The translations under genes were made by a program, and so were the position numbers. A stretch of DNA of 64,000 nucleotides, from the NCBI GenBank assembly GCA_014803435.1, contig JACYFD010000002.1:659026-723025 (forward strand), written 5' to 3'. Below the pieces are notes generated by a model that saw only the letters and a list, made by a program, of their open reading frames with translations, was not told the origin of the DNA and searched no databases. This DNA is from Cellulosimicrobium terreum (lineage in GTDB: Bacteria; Actinomycetota; Actinomycetes; Actinomycetales; Cellulomonadaceae). Positions 17,283-26,832 of this stretch are shown piece by piece (positions within the stretch are counted from its first letter, which is position 1; the number at the start of each line of letters is the position of its first letter).

Positions 17283-18373
17283 GCACCGTGGGGACGCCGG
17301 CGACCCCGGCCGCGGGCGCCGTCGCCGCCGTGGCGCGTCACGCCGTCCCGCTCGCGGACGTCGTGCGCGCGGACCTCGTCGAGTCCGTGCACCTCGGGCA
17401 CCTGGTGATCCTGGCTGGTCCGACCACGGGGTCGGGCGATGCCGAGGTCGACCCTCGCACCGAGCTCGTGCTCGGCGAGGCGGACGCGGTGATCTGGCCT
17501 CGCTCGAGCGTCAAGCCGTTCCAGGCCGTCGCCATGGTGCGCCACGGGCTGGACCTGCCGCCGCGACTCCTCGCGCTCGCGGCGGCGAGCCACAACGGCG
17601 AGCCGGAGCACCTGGCGGGTGTGCGCGAGATCCTCGCGGGCGCGGGCCTCGACGAGTCGGCCCTGCGCAACACGCCGGACCTGCCGCTGTACCCGCCGGC
17701 CGCCCTCGCGTGGCAGCGCGACGGCCAAGGTCCGTCGTCGATCACGCAGAACTGCTCGGGCAAGCACGCCGCCATGCTCGCGACCTGCGTCGCGGCAGGC
17801 TGGGACACCGCCACGTACCTGGAGCCGGACCACCCCCTGCAGGTCGCCGTGCGCGAGACCGTCGCCGAGCTCACGGGCGTGCCCGTGGAGCACGCGACCG
17901 TCGACGGGTGCGGAGCGCCGCTCTTCACGACGACGGTGCGCGGCCTCGCCCGCGGGTTCGGTCTCCTCGCCTCGGCGCCCGTGCACGCGTCGGGCTCGCC
18001 CGAGGCCCAGGTCGCGGCCGCGATGTCCGCGTTCCCCGAGATGGTGGGCGGCCAGGGCCGCGACGCGACGATCGCGATGCGGGCGGTCCCGGGACTCGTC
18101 GCCAAGGACGGTGCGGACGGCGTCTACGGCGCCGGGCTGCCGGACGGCGGGGCCCTCGCCTTCAAGGTGCTCGACGGCGCGTCGCGCCCGCGGCCCGCAG
18201 TCCTCGCGGCGGCGCTGCTGCGGCTGACGGACTCCGGGGCAGTCGACGTCGACGTCGCCGCGCTGGAGGGCCTCGGCGAGGTCCCCGTGCTCGGTGGTGG
18301 AGGGCCGGTCGGCTCGGTCCGGGTGGCCGAGGAGCTGCGAGCGGCACCGGGCGGCGCAGGGACCGGCGCGTGA
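17279..18373 (+). CDS. Asparaginase (PF06089 type)
   Basis: The protein has 364 residues. The sequence follows the bacterial asparaginase family related to the Rhizobium-type enzyme: [58 protein letters not shown] and [11 protein letters not shown]. It should hydrolyse L-asparagine to aspartate and ammonia in the cytosol. The GTG start overlaps the DUF2516 stop; a second GTG three codons later (17288) is equally possible. The stop overlaps the dtd start by GTGA. No regulatory site specific to this gene is visible. Confidence 0.9.
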   Translation: MSTVGTPATPAAGAVAAVARHAVPLADVVRADLVESVHLGHLVILAGPTTGSGDAEVDPRTELVLGEADAVIWPRSSVKPFQAVAMVRHGLDLPPRLLALAAASHNGEPEHLAGVREILAGAGLDESALRNTPDLPLYPPAALAWQRDGQGPSSITQNCSGKHAAMLATCVAAGWDTATYLEPDHPLQVAVRETVAELTGVPVEHATVDGCGAPLFTTTVRGLARGFGLLASAPVHASGSPEAQVAAAMSAFPEMVGGQGRDATIAMRAVPGLVAKDGADGVYGAGLPDGGALAFKVLDGASRPRPAVLAAALLRLTDSGAVDVDVAALEGLGEVPVLGGGGPVGSVRVAEELRAAPGGAGTGA

Positions 18374-18810
18374 GGGCGGTCGTCCAGCGCGTGTCGAGCG
18401 CGAGCGTGAGCGTCGTGGCGGAGGACGGCTCGACGCAGCGCGTCGGGGCGATCGACCGGCCCGGCCTGCTGGCGCTCGTCGGCGTCACGCACGACGACGG
18501 CGACGTCCAGGTCGAGACCATCGCGCGCAAGATCGCCGAGCTGAGGATCCTCGCGGGCGAGCGGTCGGTGCTGGACGAGGGCGCGCCCGTGCTCGTCGTC
18601 AGCCAGTTCACGCTCTACGCCGACACGAAGAAGGGCCGTCGGCCGTCGTGGAACGGGGCCGCACCGGGGCCGGTCGCCGAGCCCCTGGTCGACGCGGTCG
18701 TCGAGCAGCTGCGCGTGCGCGGGGTCGAGGTCGCGACCGGCCGGTTCGGTGCGCACATGTCCGTCGAGCTCGTCAACGACGGTCCGGTCACCCTGATCCT
18801 CGAAGCCTGA
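18370..18810 (+). CDS. dtd: D-aminoacyl-tRNA deacylase
   Basis: The protein has 146 residues, the family's usual length. It removes D-amino acids (and glycine) mischarged on tRNA. Both active-site signatures are present: [18 protein letters not shown], equal to the SQFTL motif, and a cross-subunit [19 protein letters not shown], where the canonical GlyCisPro motif is replaced by VNDGPVT with its conserved NxGP(V/F)T core. The GTG start overlaps the asparaginase stop. Confidence 0.95.
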   Translation: MRAVVQRVSSASVSVVAEDGSTQRVGAIDRPGLLALVGVTHDDGDVQVETIARKIAELRILAGERSVLDEGAPVLVVSQFTLYADTKKGRRPSWNGAAPGPVAEPLVDAVVEQLRVRGVEVATGRFGAHMSVELVNDGPVTLILEA

Positions 18811-18935
18811 GCGCGCGCCGGTCGCACGCGATCGGTAACGAATCGGAAACGGCGTCGGTCCGCGCGGTTTACGGAGGGTTGTTAACATTTCACCCAGTCG
18901 TCGGGCAACGATGCCCCCGGACGAGAGGGTGCGCC

Positions 18936-21900
18936 ATGTCGAACATCCCGCAGGACTTCGTCGTGCCCGGTCCGGCGCGCTGCGGGGACGCCCGTGCGGC
19001 GCGGCGCCTCGAGCGGCTGTCGTCGCGCACGCAGGAGATCGACCTCGCGCTGGGTGCCGTCGCGGAGGGACGCGGGGCCTTCGTGTGGACCGCCGAGACA
19101 GGCATGGGTGCCAGCGCCACGCTCGAGCTCGTGTGCCAGGCCGTGGCCACGGGCGCGTTCCCGCACCCGCCGGTCGTCCTGCGCTGCCGGCCTCCCGTGG
19201 CGGGCGCCCCGGCCGGCACGACCGTCGCCGCGCTCGTCTCCCAGGTAGCCCAGGGCTGCGGGCGGGCGCTGCCCCAGGACCTCGCGCGGGCGCTCGACGT
19301 CACCGCCCCGGGGTACGCACAGCTGCCCGAGGTCGCCGCTGTCGCGCTCGCCGAGCTCCTCGTCGAGACGTTCGACGGTGCGACCGTCGTCCTCGTGATC
19401 GACGACGTCCACCTCGTCGATGCCGTCAGCCGTGACGTCGTGGTCGGGCTCGTCGCGCAGCGGCGCGCTCCGGTGGTGCTCCTCGCGTCGGCGGCGGAGC
19501 GCACGATGGGGGACGTGGGCAGCCCGTTGGAGGTGCGCAGCGTGCCGCCGCTCGCGCCCGCCGACGCGCTGCACCTGCTGCTCGTGGACCGGCGTCTCGC
19601 GGTCGCGCCCCACGTGGCCGCGCACCTTGCGCGCCGGCTGCGCGGAAACGCGGCCGCGATCACGCAGACCGCGGACCTGCTGACGGCCGAGCAGCTCGCG
19701 GGCGGCTCGATCCTGCCCGACCCGCTGCCTGCGGTGGCCGCCGTCCGGGCGCTCCTCGGGGAGCGGCTCGCGGCCCTGTCCGACGCCGAGCGCCAGGCCC
19801 TGCTCGTCGCCTCCGTCGCCGTCGTCGACCGGACGGAGCTGCTGCTGAGCGCGACAGGCCAGGAGATGGAGGGGGTGCTGGACGGCCCGCTCGCGGAGCA
19901 CCTCGCACTCGTCGGCGGGAGGTTCGCGTTCGTGGACCCGCGGATGCGCTCGCTCGTGCACACGGACGCGCGGCTCGCCGAGCGCACCGTCGCGCACGTC
20001 GCGCTCGCAGGCGCGCACCGGCGGGCGGGCGAGGAGGACGCGGCGGTGTGGCACACGGCGCTCGCGACCCTCGCGGGCGATCCCGGGCTGGTGCCGGGGC
20101 TCCTGCGCACGGCACGACGACACCTCGATCGGGGCGACGTCGTCTGGGCCCACGAGGTGGCTCGCGAGGCGGCGAGCCAGGCCGCGGGGGCCGACCGCGC
20201 GGAGGCGTTCGGCGTCGCGGGCGTCGCGGCGCTGCGCAGCGGCCACGTGCAGGACGCCGCGGACTGGCTGCGCAAGGCGTCGCGCAGCGGGGACGACGCG
20301 GTGCGGGCCCAGACCCTGGGTCCGCTCGTCGCCGCGCTCACGCTCGCCGAGGGCCAGGTGCCCGACGACGTGCTCGCCCCGTTCCTGCGCCCGACGTCCG
20401 GCGCAGGCCCGGCTCCCGGCGCCCGGCGCGGCATCGCCGTCGGGGTGCTCACCGCCGCGCGGCTGCACGCCGAGCGGGGCGACGGGGTGAGCGTGTCGGA
20501 GCTGCTCGACGTCGCGGCCCGGCTCGGCGCGGGCGACGGTCCGGGCACCGACCCGGCAACCGTGGTGGAGCTCGACCTCGCCCGTACGTGGGCGGCGGTC
20601 TTCGGGGTGGGGGACCGCCCCGCCGTCGTGCGCGAGGACGGGCTGCGGCCCGATCACGAGGCCGGCTTCCAGGTGTGCCGGGCGCTCGCGCTCGCCGCCG
20701 ACGACGAGCTCGACATGGCGGCACAGACCCTCGCCAGCACGGTCGCCGCGCTGGCGCCCGTGCAGGACGGCGGGCGCTGGTTCGACGGCCCGTCGGGAGC
20801 CATGACCCCGCTCGCCGAGGCGCACGTCCGCCTCGCCCAGGGGTTGGTGCACGTGTGGCGCGGGAACCTGACCCGCGCGGCCGACGAGCTGGCGGAGTCC
20901 GCGTTCCGGCTGCCCATCGGGCTGCCGTTCGCCGGGCTCGGCGTGGCAGCCGCGCGCCGCGTCGACATGATGACGACGGGCACGGTGGGCACGGTCGCGA
21001 CGGCGCTCGAGGAGACCTGCGGGAGTCCGACCTCGCGGCCGGTGCGGCTCGGGCTGCTCGTGGACCGGGCGATGGGGGCAGCCTTCGCGCACCACGTCAC
21101 GCAGGCGGCGACCCTGCTCGAGCTCGCGGCGGAGCGCGAGCGTCCCGACAGCGCCCGCATGCTGCCGCTGCCCGGTCTCGACGACGTCGAGGCGTGGGTG
21201 GTCGCCGGCCGGCAGGACGCCGCACGACGAGCGTTCGTCCGCCGGCGCGTGGACGCCAAGGACCTGCCCGCCGCCCTGCGCGCCTCGACCCTGGTCCGCG
21301 CGGAGCTCGCGCTCGCGGCACCGGACGAGCTCGGGGGGCCGATCGAGCGCGCGGCGCGTGTCAACCGGTCGACGCACTCCCCGTACGAGCACGCGCGGAT
21401 CGACCTGTGCGCGGCGCGAGCGCTCGTGAGGGCGGGGGAGCTCGAGCGCGCGCACGGGCTGTTCCTGTCCGCCATCGAGCTGTTCTCGGAATCGGGGGCG
21501 GAGGCGTGGGCGCTCGTGGCCCGCGACGAGCTCGCGGCCCTGGCGCGACCGCTCGACCGGGGCGATCCTGGCGCGCCTGCACAGGGCGGCACCGTGACGC
21601 CGTCGGGCGTTCCCGACCCCGCCCCTGCGGCGCTGCCGATGCCCGCGGCGACCGGCGTCCCGGTCCCTGTCCAGGTCCCCGTGCCGGTCCACGTGCCCTT
21701 CCCCACCGCGTTGCACGGGGCACCGGAGCCCGACGCCCGCAGGCTCGCGGTGCGGGAGAGCGACGTCTCGGACGAGGCGCTCGCCGGGCTGCGCGCGCGC
21801 TGGTCCGACGAGCTGACCGAGCGGGAGCTCGACGTCGCGCTGCTGGTGGTGCAGGGCGCGTCGAACCGGGAGGCGGCCGACCAGCTCTTCCTGTCGGTCC

Positions 21901-21995
21901 GGACGGTGGAGGTCCACCTCGGACGGGTGTTCCGCAAGCTCGGCGTGCGTTCACGCGTGGAGCTGACCGTCCAGGCGCACCGCGTCCACAGGTGA
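18936..21995 (+). CDS. Large LuxR-family regulator with degenerate ATPase domain
   Basis: The protein has 1019 residues from ATG 18936, with GAGAGGG 7 nt upstream. The N-terminal third follows the large ATP-binding LuxR regulators, with a Walker B-like VVLVIDDVHLVD (Asp156-157). The Walker A position reads TAETGMGASATLE (residues 52-64), where the P-loop lysine is Ala59, so ATP hydrolysis is unlikely. The middle is a helical repeat scaffold (Ala/Arg-rich, about 300-880), then a Pro/Val linker (about 885-925) and a C-terminal LuxR HTH, LTERELDVALLVVQGASNREAADQLFLS. It sits 190 bp before two chitinase genes on the same strand and may control them; that is inference. Confidence 0.88.
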   Translation: MSNIPQDFVVPGPARCGDARAARRLERLSSRTQEIDLALGAVAEGRGAFVWTAETGMGASATLELVCQAVATGAFPHPPVVLRCRPPVAGAPAGTTVAALVSQVAQGCGRALPQDLARALDVTAPGYAQLPEVAAVALAELLVETFDGATVVLVIDDVHLVDAVSRDVVVGLVAQRRAPVVLLASAAERTMGDVGSPLEVRSVPPLAPADALHLLLVDRRLAVAPHVAAHLARRLRGNAAAITQTADLLTAEQLAGGSILPDPLPAVAAVRALLGERLAALSDAERQALLVASVAVVDRTELLLSATGQEMEGVLDGPLAEHLALVGGRFAFVDPRMRSLVHTDARLAERTVAHVALAGAHRRAGEEDAAVWHTALATLAGDPGLVPGLLRTARRHLDRGDVVWAHEVAREAASQAAGADRAEAFGVAGVAALRSGHVQDAADWLRKASRSGDDAVRAQTLGPLVAALTLAEGQVPDDVLAPFLRPTSGAGPAPGARRGIAVGVLTAARLHAERGDGVSVSELLDVAARLGAGDGPGTDPATVVELDLARTWAAVFGVGDRPAVVREDGLRPDHEAGFQVCRALALAADDELDMAAQTLASTVAALAPVQDGGRWFDGPSGAMTPLAEAHVRLAQGLVHVWRGNLTRAADELAESAFRLPIGLPFAGLGVAAARRVDMMTTGTVGTVATALEETCGSPTSRPVRLGLLVDRAMGAAFAHHVTQAATLLELAAERERPDSARMLPLPGLDDVEAWVVAGRQDAARRAFVRRRVDAKDLPAALRASTLVRAELALAAPDELGGPIERAARVNRSTHSPYEHARIDLCAARALVRAGELERAHGLFLSAIELFSESGAEAWALVARDELAALARPLDRGDPGAPAQGGTVTPSGVPDPAPAALPMPAATGVPVPVQVPVPVHVPFPTALHGAPEPDARRLAVRESDVSDEALAGLRARWSDELTERELDVALLVVQGASNREAADQLFLSVRTVEVHLGRVFRKLGVRSRVELTVQAHRVHR

Positions 21996-22051
21996 CGGGG
22001 CGGACGACCGGGACGGTCCGGGGTACGTGTTTCCCCCTATCGTCCGAGTAA

Positions 22052-22061
22052 GTTTGCAAAC
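22052..22061. promoter_or_regulatory. Palindrome upstream of chitinase (candidate operator)
   Basis: A perfect 10-bp palindrome GTTTGCAAAC lies 125 bp before the chitinase start, in an AT-richer pocket next to GTAAGTTT and ACAATGTG. It may bind a chitin-responsive regulator; no binding protein can be named. Confidence 0.4.
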
Positions 22062-22185
22062 CGAACAATGTGGGAAGCGCGGATTACGCGGCGGTGGACG
22101 CCTGGCTACGTTCAGGAACGAACCTGGGCGACGGCACCCGCGATGCGGGCTCGGCGTCGTCCACCGCACCAGTGAGGCAGGACCC

Positions 22186-24105
22186 ATGGACGTGTTCACC
22201 AGGAGGCGGCGCAGCCCGCGGCACGCTCGCCGCACCTTCGCGCTCGCCACGACAGCAGCACTGCTCGCCGGACTCGTCGCCGGGACAGGTGCCGCCCAGG
22301 CGGCACCCGCACCCACCGCGGCGACCGTCGCGAACCCCGGAGACAGCGACGTCAACGGCTACCGCAACGTCGGCTACTTCACGCAGTGGGGCGTGTACGG
22401 CCGCGACTTCAAGCTCAAGAAGGTCCAGGACTCGGGCGCGGCCCAGGACCTGACGCACATCAACTACTCGTTCGGCAACATCAACCACCAGTCGCTGACG
22501 TGCTTCATCGCCAACAAGGCGCAGGGGACAGGGCCGAACGGTTCCGACGGCGCGGGCGACGCGTGGGCCGACTTCGGCATGGGCTACACCGCCGCGAACT
22601 CGGTCGGGGGCGTCGCCGACGCCTGGGACCAGCCGCTCGCCGGCTCGTTCAACCAGCTCAAGCAGCTCAAGGCGAAGAACCCGCACCTGCGCCCGATGAT
22701 CTCCCTGGGCGGCTGGACCTGGTCCAAGAACTTCTCCAAGGCCGCGGCGACCGACGCTTCGCGCAAGAAGCTCGTGTCGTCGTGCCTCGACATCTACATC
22801 AAGGGCAACCTCCCCGTGATCGACGGCCGTGGGGGCCCTGGAGCCGCTGCCGGCGTGTTCGACGGCATCGACATCGACTGGGAGTGGCCCGGCTCGAACA
22901 ACGGGCTCGAGGGCAACCACGTCGACACCGTCAACGACGCCCGCAACTTCACGCTCCTGCTGAAGGAGTTCCGCACCCAGCTCGACGCCTACGGCGCCCA
23001 GACCGGCAAGCACTACCTGCTCTCCGCGTTCCTCCCCGCCAACCCGGACGACATCGCCGCCGGTGGCTGGAACCGCCCGGAGAACTTCGAGTACCTCGAC
23101 TTCGGGAACGTCCAGGGCTACGACCTGCACGGTGCGTGGGACCCGGCGCTCGCCGGGCACCAGGGCAACCTGTACGACGACCCGGCCGACCCGCGTGCCG
23201 CAAACCGGCAGTTCAGCGTCGAGAAGGCCGTGAACGAGTACCTGCGCACCGGCATCGACCCCGCGCAGCTCGGCGTGGGCCTGGCGATGTACGGACGCGG
23301 CTGGAAGGGCGTCACGTCGTCCGAGCCCTGGTCCGCGGCGACCGGTGCCGGCCCCGGGACCTGGGAGGCGGGCAACGAGGACTACGACAAGCTCCGCACG
23401 CGTGGGAACGACTTCTACGACCCCGAGACCGTGTCCGCGTGGCGCTACGACGGCGACCAGTGGTGGAGCTACGACAACCCGCGCTCGGTCGCGGCGAAGG
23501 CGCAGTACATCGCCGACAAGAAGCTCGGCGGCGGGATGTGGTGGGACCTGTCCGGCAACCACGACGGGTCGCTCCTCGGCGGGTTCTCGGACGTGCTCCG
23601 TGCCGCCCCGGCCGGTCCGGTCGACGGGACCGACGGGCCGACCGACCCGACGGACCCGACGGATCCCACCGACCCGACGGATCCCACCGACCCGACGGAC
23701 CCCACGGACCCGACGGATCCGACCGACCCGGGCGACTGCCTGGCGGCCTGGTCGGCCGGCACCGTCTACAACGGCGGCGCGACGGCGTCGTACGAGGGCG
23801 CGAACTACCGGGCGAAGTGGTGGACGCAGGGGGAGAAGCCCTCGGCCGGCGGGCCGTGGGAGAAGACCGGCGCGTGCGGCGGTGCGACGGACCCGACCGA
23901 TCCGACGGACCCGACCGATCCGACCGATCCGACGGACCCGACTGACCCGGGTGACTGCGAGGCGGCCTGGTCGGCGGGCTCTGTCTACAACGGCGGCGCG
24001 AAGGCGTCGTACCAGGGTCACAACTACCGCGCGAAGTGGTGGACGCAGAACAACGTCCCCGGTGCCGAGCAGTACGGCCCCTGGGAGGAGATCGGCGCCT
24101 GCTGA
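22186..24105 (+). CDS. Secreted GH18 chitinase with two C-terminal CBM5/12 modules
   Basis: The protein has 639 residues from ATG 22186. A long Arg-rich signal peptide ends near AQAAPAP (residue 43). The GH18 catalytic barrel (about 60-480) has the signature DGIDIDWEWPG, with catalytic Glu233, and the substrate residues YDLHGAWD and MWWDLSGNHDG. Two TDP-repeat linkers (about 485-518 and 567-588) flank the first chitin-binding module (WSAGTVYNGG to WEKTGAC), and a second module (WSAGSVYNGG to WEEIGAC) ends the protein. It degrades insoluble chitin outside the cell, as a subfamily A enzyme. Confidence 0.96.
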   Translation: MDVFTRRRRSPRHARRTFALATTAALLAGLVAGTGAAQAAPAPTAATVANPGDSDVNGYRNVGYFTQWGVYGRDFKLKKVQDSGAAQDLTHINYSFGNINHQSLTCFIANKAQGTGPNGSDGAGDAWADFGMGYTAANSVGGVADAWDQPLAGSFNQLKQLKAKNPHLRPMISLGGWTWSKNFSKAAATDASRKKLVSSCLDIYIKGNLPVIDGRGGPGAAAGVFDGIDIDWEWPGSNNGLEGNHVDTVNDARNFTLLLKEFRTQLDAYGAQTGKHYLLSAFLPANPDDIAAGGWNRPENFEYLDFGNVQGYDLHGAWDPALAGHQGNLYDDPADPRAANRQFSVEKAVNEYLRTGIDPAQLGVGLAMYGRGWKGVTSSEPWSAATGAGPGTWEAGNEDYDKLRTRGNDFYDPETVSAWRYDGDQWWSYDNPRSVAAKAQYIADKKLGGGMWWDLSGNHDGSLLGGFSDVLRAAPAGPVDGTDGPTDPTDPTDPTDPTDPTDPTDPTDPTDPTDPGDCLAAWSAGTVYNGGATASYEGANYRAKWWTQGEKPSAGGPWEKTGACGGATDPTDPTDPTDPTDPTDPTDPGDCEAAWSAGSVYNGGAKASYQGHNYRAKWWTQNNVPGAEQYGPWEEIGAC

Positions 24106-24118
24106 TCCCGCACGCCTG

Positions 24119-24153
24119 CCCGGACCGTCCCCTCGCCCCGGGGGCGGTCCGGG
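24119..24153 (+). terminator. Hairpin between the two chitinase genes
   Basis: CCCGGACCG (24119-24127) pairs with CGGTCCGGG (24145-24153), with a further CCCC/GGGG inside. There is no T-run, so it may attenuate or process rather than fully terminate. Confidence 0.5.
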
Positions 24154-24234
24154 CCGGGCGTCGCACGACCCTGATCCGGCCGGGACCGGTCCGACCGTGA
24201 CCTGCCGCCCCCCAGCACGAACGAGGTACACCAC

Positions 24235-26832
24235 ATGGCACTCTCCCTGTCCTTCGGGGCCCGACGGCGTCGCCGCGGGATCCCGGCACGCGTCCTCGCC
24301 GGCCTGACCGCGACGACCCTTCTCGCCGCAGGTCTGACCGCCGCGCTCGGCGGTCCGGCCGCGACCGCCGCGACCGCGTGCGCCGACCCCTGGTCGACGT
24401 CCGTCGTCTACACGGGCGGCACCATGGCGTCCTACGACGGCGCGAACTACCGCGCGAAGTGGTGGACCCAGGGCCAGACGCCCGGCACGGCGAGCGCCCC
24501 GTGGGAGCAGGTCGGCGCCTGCGGCGACGAGCCCACCGAGGAGCCCACCGAGGAGCCCACGGAGGAGCCGACCGAGGAGCCCACGGAGGAGCCGACCGAG
24601 GAGCCCACGACGGACCCGTCGGCCAACCCGGACGAGAGGTGCCGGCCTGACGGCATGGCGCAGACCCCGGGCGTCGACACCCCGTACTGCGACGTCTACG
24701 ACGAGGCCGGACGGGAGAAGCTTCCCAACGGGCTGGACCGCCGCGTCATCGGCTACTTCACGAGCTGGCGCACGGGCGCGAACGAGCAGCCCCGCTACCT
24801 CGCGAGCGACATCCCGTGGACCAAGCTGTCGCACATCAACTACGCGTTCGCCCACGTGGACGGGAACGACGAGGTCTCCGTCAACGCGGGCGCCGCGGGC
24901 AACGCCGCGACGGACATGACGTGGCCGGGGGTCGCGGGCGCGGAGATGGATCCGACGCTCGACTACACGGGCCACTTCAACCTGCTCGCGAAGTACAAGA
25001 AGGCCAACCCGGGCGTGAAGGTCATCCCCGCGGTCGGCGGCTGGGCCGAGACCGGCGGCTACTTCGACGCCGACGGCAAGCGCGTCGCGTCCGGCGGCTT
25101 CTACACGATGACCGGGTCGCAGGCCCGGATCGACACCTTCGCCGACTCCGTCGTGGACTTCGTGCGCGAGTACGGGTTCGACGGCATCGACATCGACTAC
25201 GAGTACCCGACGTCGAACGCCCAGGCGGGGAACCCGGACGACTTCGGCTTCTCCGACGCGCGGCGCGGGCAGCTCTTCGAGGGCTACGTGAACCTCATGC
25301 GGACGCTCCGCGAGAAGCTGGACGTGGCGGGCGCCCAGGACGGCGAGTACTACATGCTCACCACGGCGACGCCGTCGTCCGGCTGGCTGCTGCGCGGCAT
25401 GGAGGTCTACCAGGTCACGCAGTACACCGACTACGTGAACATGATGACGTACGACCTGCACGGTGCCTGGAACGAGTACGTGGGCGGCAACGGTGCGCTG
25501 TTCGACGACGGCAAGGACGCCGAGCTCGCGGCGGGTGGCGTCTACACGGCGTACAAGGGGATCGGGTACCTCAACGGCGACTGGGCGTCGCACTACTTCC
25601 GCGGCGCGATGCAGGGCGGGCGCATCAACCTCGGCGTGCCGTTCTACACGCGGGGCTTCCAGAGCGTGCAAGGGGGGACGTACGGCATGGGCGGGCGAGC
25701 ACCTGCTCCAGCCGGCTTCGCCTGCCCCGCGGGCACGAACAACAGGTGCGGCTACGGCGCCGAGGGCATCGACAACCTGTGGTTCGACACGGACCCGCAG
25801 GGCAACGCGGTCCCGGCAGGCGTCAACCCGATCTGGCACGCACTCAACCTGGAGAAGGGCGTGACGGGCGACTACGTCGCGTCGTACGGGGTGACGGACC
25901 CGCTCCAGGGCACGTACGAGCGGCACTTCGACCCCGTGACCAAGAACGAGTGGTGGTGGAACGCGCAGACGAGGACGTTCCTGTCCGGGGACTCGACCGA
26001 GGCGATCACCGCCAAGGCCGACTACGTCGTCGACAGCGGACTCGGCGGGATCATGATCTGGGAGCTCGCGGGCGACTTCGACTACGACGCCGCGAAGGGG
26101 CAGTACGGGATCGGGGACTCGCTCGTCGACGTCATGCACACGACGTTCTCGTCCGCGACGCCGTACGGCGCGTCGAAGGCGAACGCGGACCGCCCGATGC
26201 CGACGACGGCGCTCGACGTCGACCTCGAGTACACCGAGTTCGCGCTGGGCGACAACAACTACCCGATCTCGCCCAAGGTCGTGTTCCGCAACGACGGCAC
26301 CCGGGACATCCCGGCGGGCTCGACGATCTCGTTCCAGTACGGCACCACCGACACGGGCGAGATGACCGACTGGAGCGGGTTCGGCACCACGGTGATCGCG
26401 AAGGGACACGCGGGCGACAACGTCGGCGGTCTGGACGGGGACTTCCACACCGTGCGGTTCACCGTCCCGACCGGCGGGATCCCCGCCGGCGGGTCGATCA
26501 CGAACCAGCTGAAGTGGGCGATGCCCGCGGCCCAGTTCTCCAACGTGGTCGTCACGGTCGACGGCGTCGCCTACGCCACGACGTACGACCACCCGCGCGG
26601 GGCGACCGTCGTCGACCTCCCCGGACCGGTCAGCGGCGGCGGTGACGGCGGCGACGGCGACGGCGGCGGGACGGGCTCGTGCTCGCCGCCGGCATGGGCG
26701 GGCGGGACGGTGTACACCGGCGGGACGGTGGTCAGCCACGCGGGTCACGTGTGGACGGCCCGCTACTGGACGCAGAACGACGCGCCGGGCGCGTCGCAGT
26801 GGGGCCCGTGGACCGACGGCGGTGCGTGCTGA
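24235..26832 (+). CDS. Secreted GH18 chitinase with CBM5/12 at both ends
   Basis: The protein has 865 residues. A signal peptide (to about residue 46, ATAAT) leads to an N-terminal CBM5/12 (CADPWSTSVVYTGG to WEQVGAC), a Glu/Pro/Thr linker of EEPT repeats (about 98-126) and the GH18 barrel with DGIDIDYEYP and catalytic Glu323. A Chitinase C-type domain follows (about 660-800, with VDLEYTEFALGDNNYPISPKV), then a Gly/Asp linker and a C-terminal CBM5/12 (about 822-864). The stop shares a base with the ATG of the lipoprotein gene. Confidence 0.96.
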   Translation: MALSLSFGARRRRRGIPARVLAGLTATTLLAAGLTAALGGPAATAATACADPWSTSVVYTGGTMASYDGANYRAKWWTQGQTPGTASAPWEQVGACGDEPTEEPTEEPTEEPTEEPTEEPTEEPTTDPSANPDERCRPDGMAQTPGVDTPYCDVYDEAGREKLPNGLDRRVIGYFTSWRTGANEQPRYLASDIPWTKLSHINYAFAHVDGNDEVSVNAGAAGNAATDMTWPGVAGAEMDPTLDYTGHFNLLAKYKKANPGVKVIPAVGGWAETGGYFDADGKRVASGGFYTMTGSQARIDTFADSVVDFVREYGFDGIDIDYEYPTSNAQAGNPDDFGFSDARRGQLFEGYVNLMRTLREKLDVAGAQDGEYYMLTTATPSSGWLLRGMEVYQVTQYTDYVNMMTYDLHGAWNEYVGGNGALFDDGKDAELAAGGVYTAYKGIGYLNGDWASHYFRGAMQGGRINLGVPFYTRGFQSVQGGTYGMGGRAPAPAGFACPAGTNNRCGYGAEGIDNLWFDTDPQGNAVPAGVNPIWHALNLEKGVTGDYVASYGVTDPLQGTYERHFDPVTKNEWWWNAQTRTFLSGDSTEAITAKADYVVDSGLGGIMIWELAGDFDYDAAKGQYGIGDSLVDVMHTTFSSATPYGASKANADRPMPTTALDVDLEYTEFALGDNNYPISPKVVFRNDGTRDIPAGSTISFQYGTTDTGEMTDWSGFGTTVIAKGHAGDNVGGLDGDFHTVRFTVPTGGIPAGGSITNQLKWAMPAAQFSNVVVTVDGVAYATTYDHPRGATVVDLPGPVSGGGDGGDGDGGGTGSCSPPAWAGGTVYTGGTVVSHAGHVWTARYWTQNDAPGASQWGPWTDGGAC

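Noticed and set aside
18936-21995. Standard ATP-dependent LuxR (LAL) regulator
   Set aside because: The P-loop lysine is missing, so ATP-driven function is not claimed.
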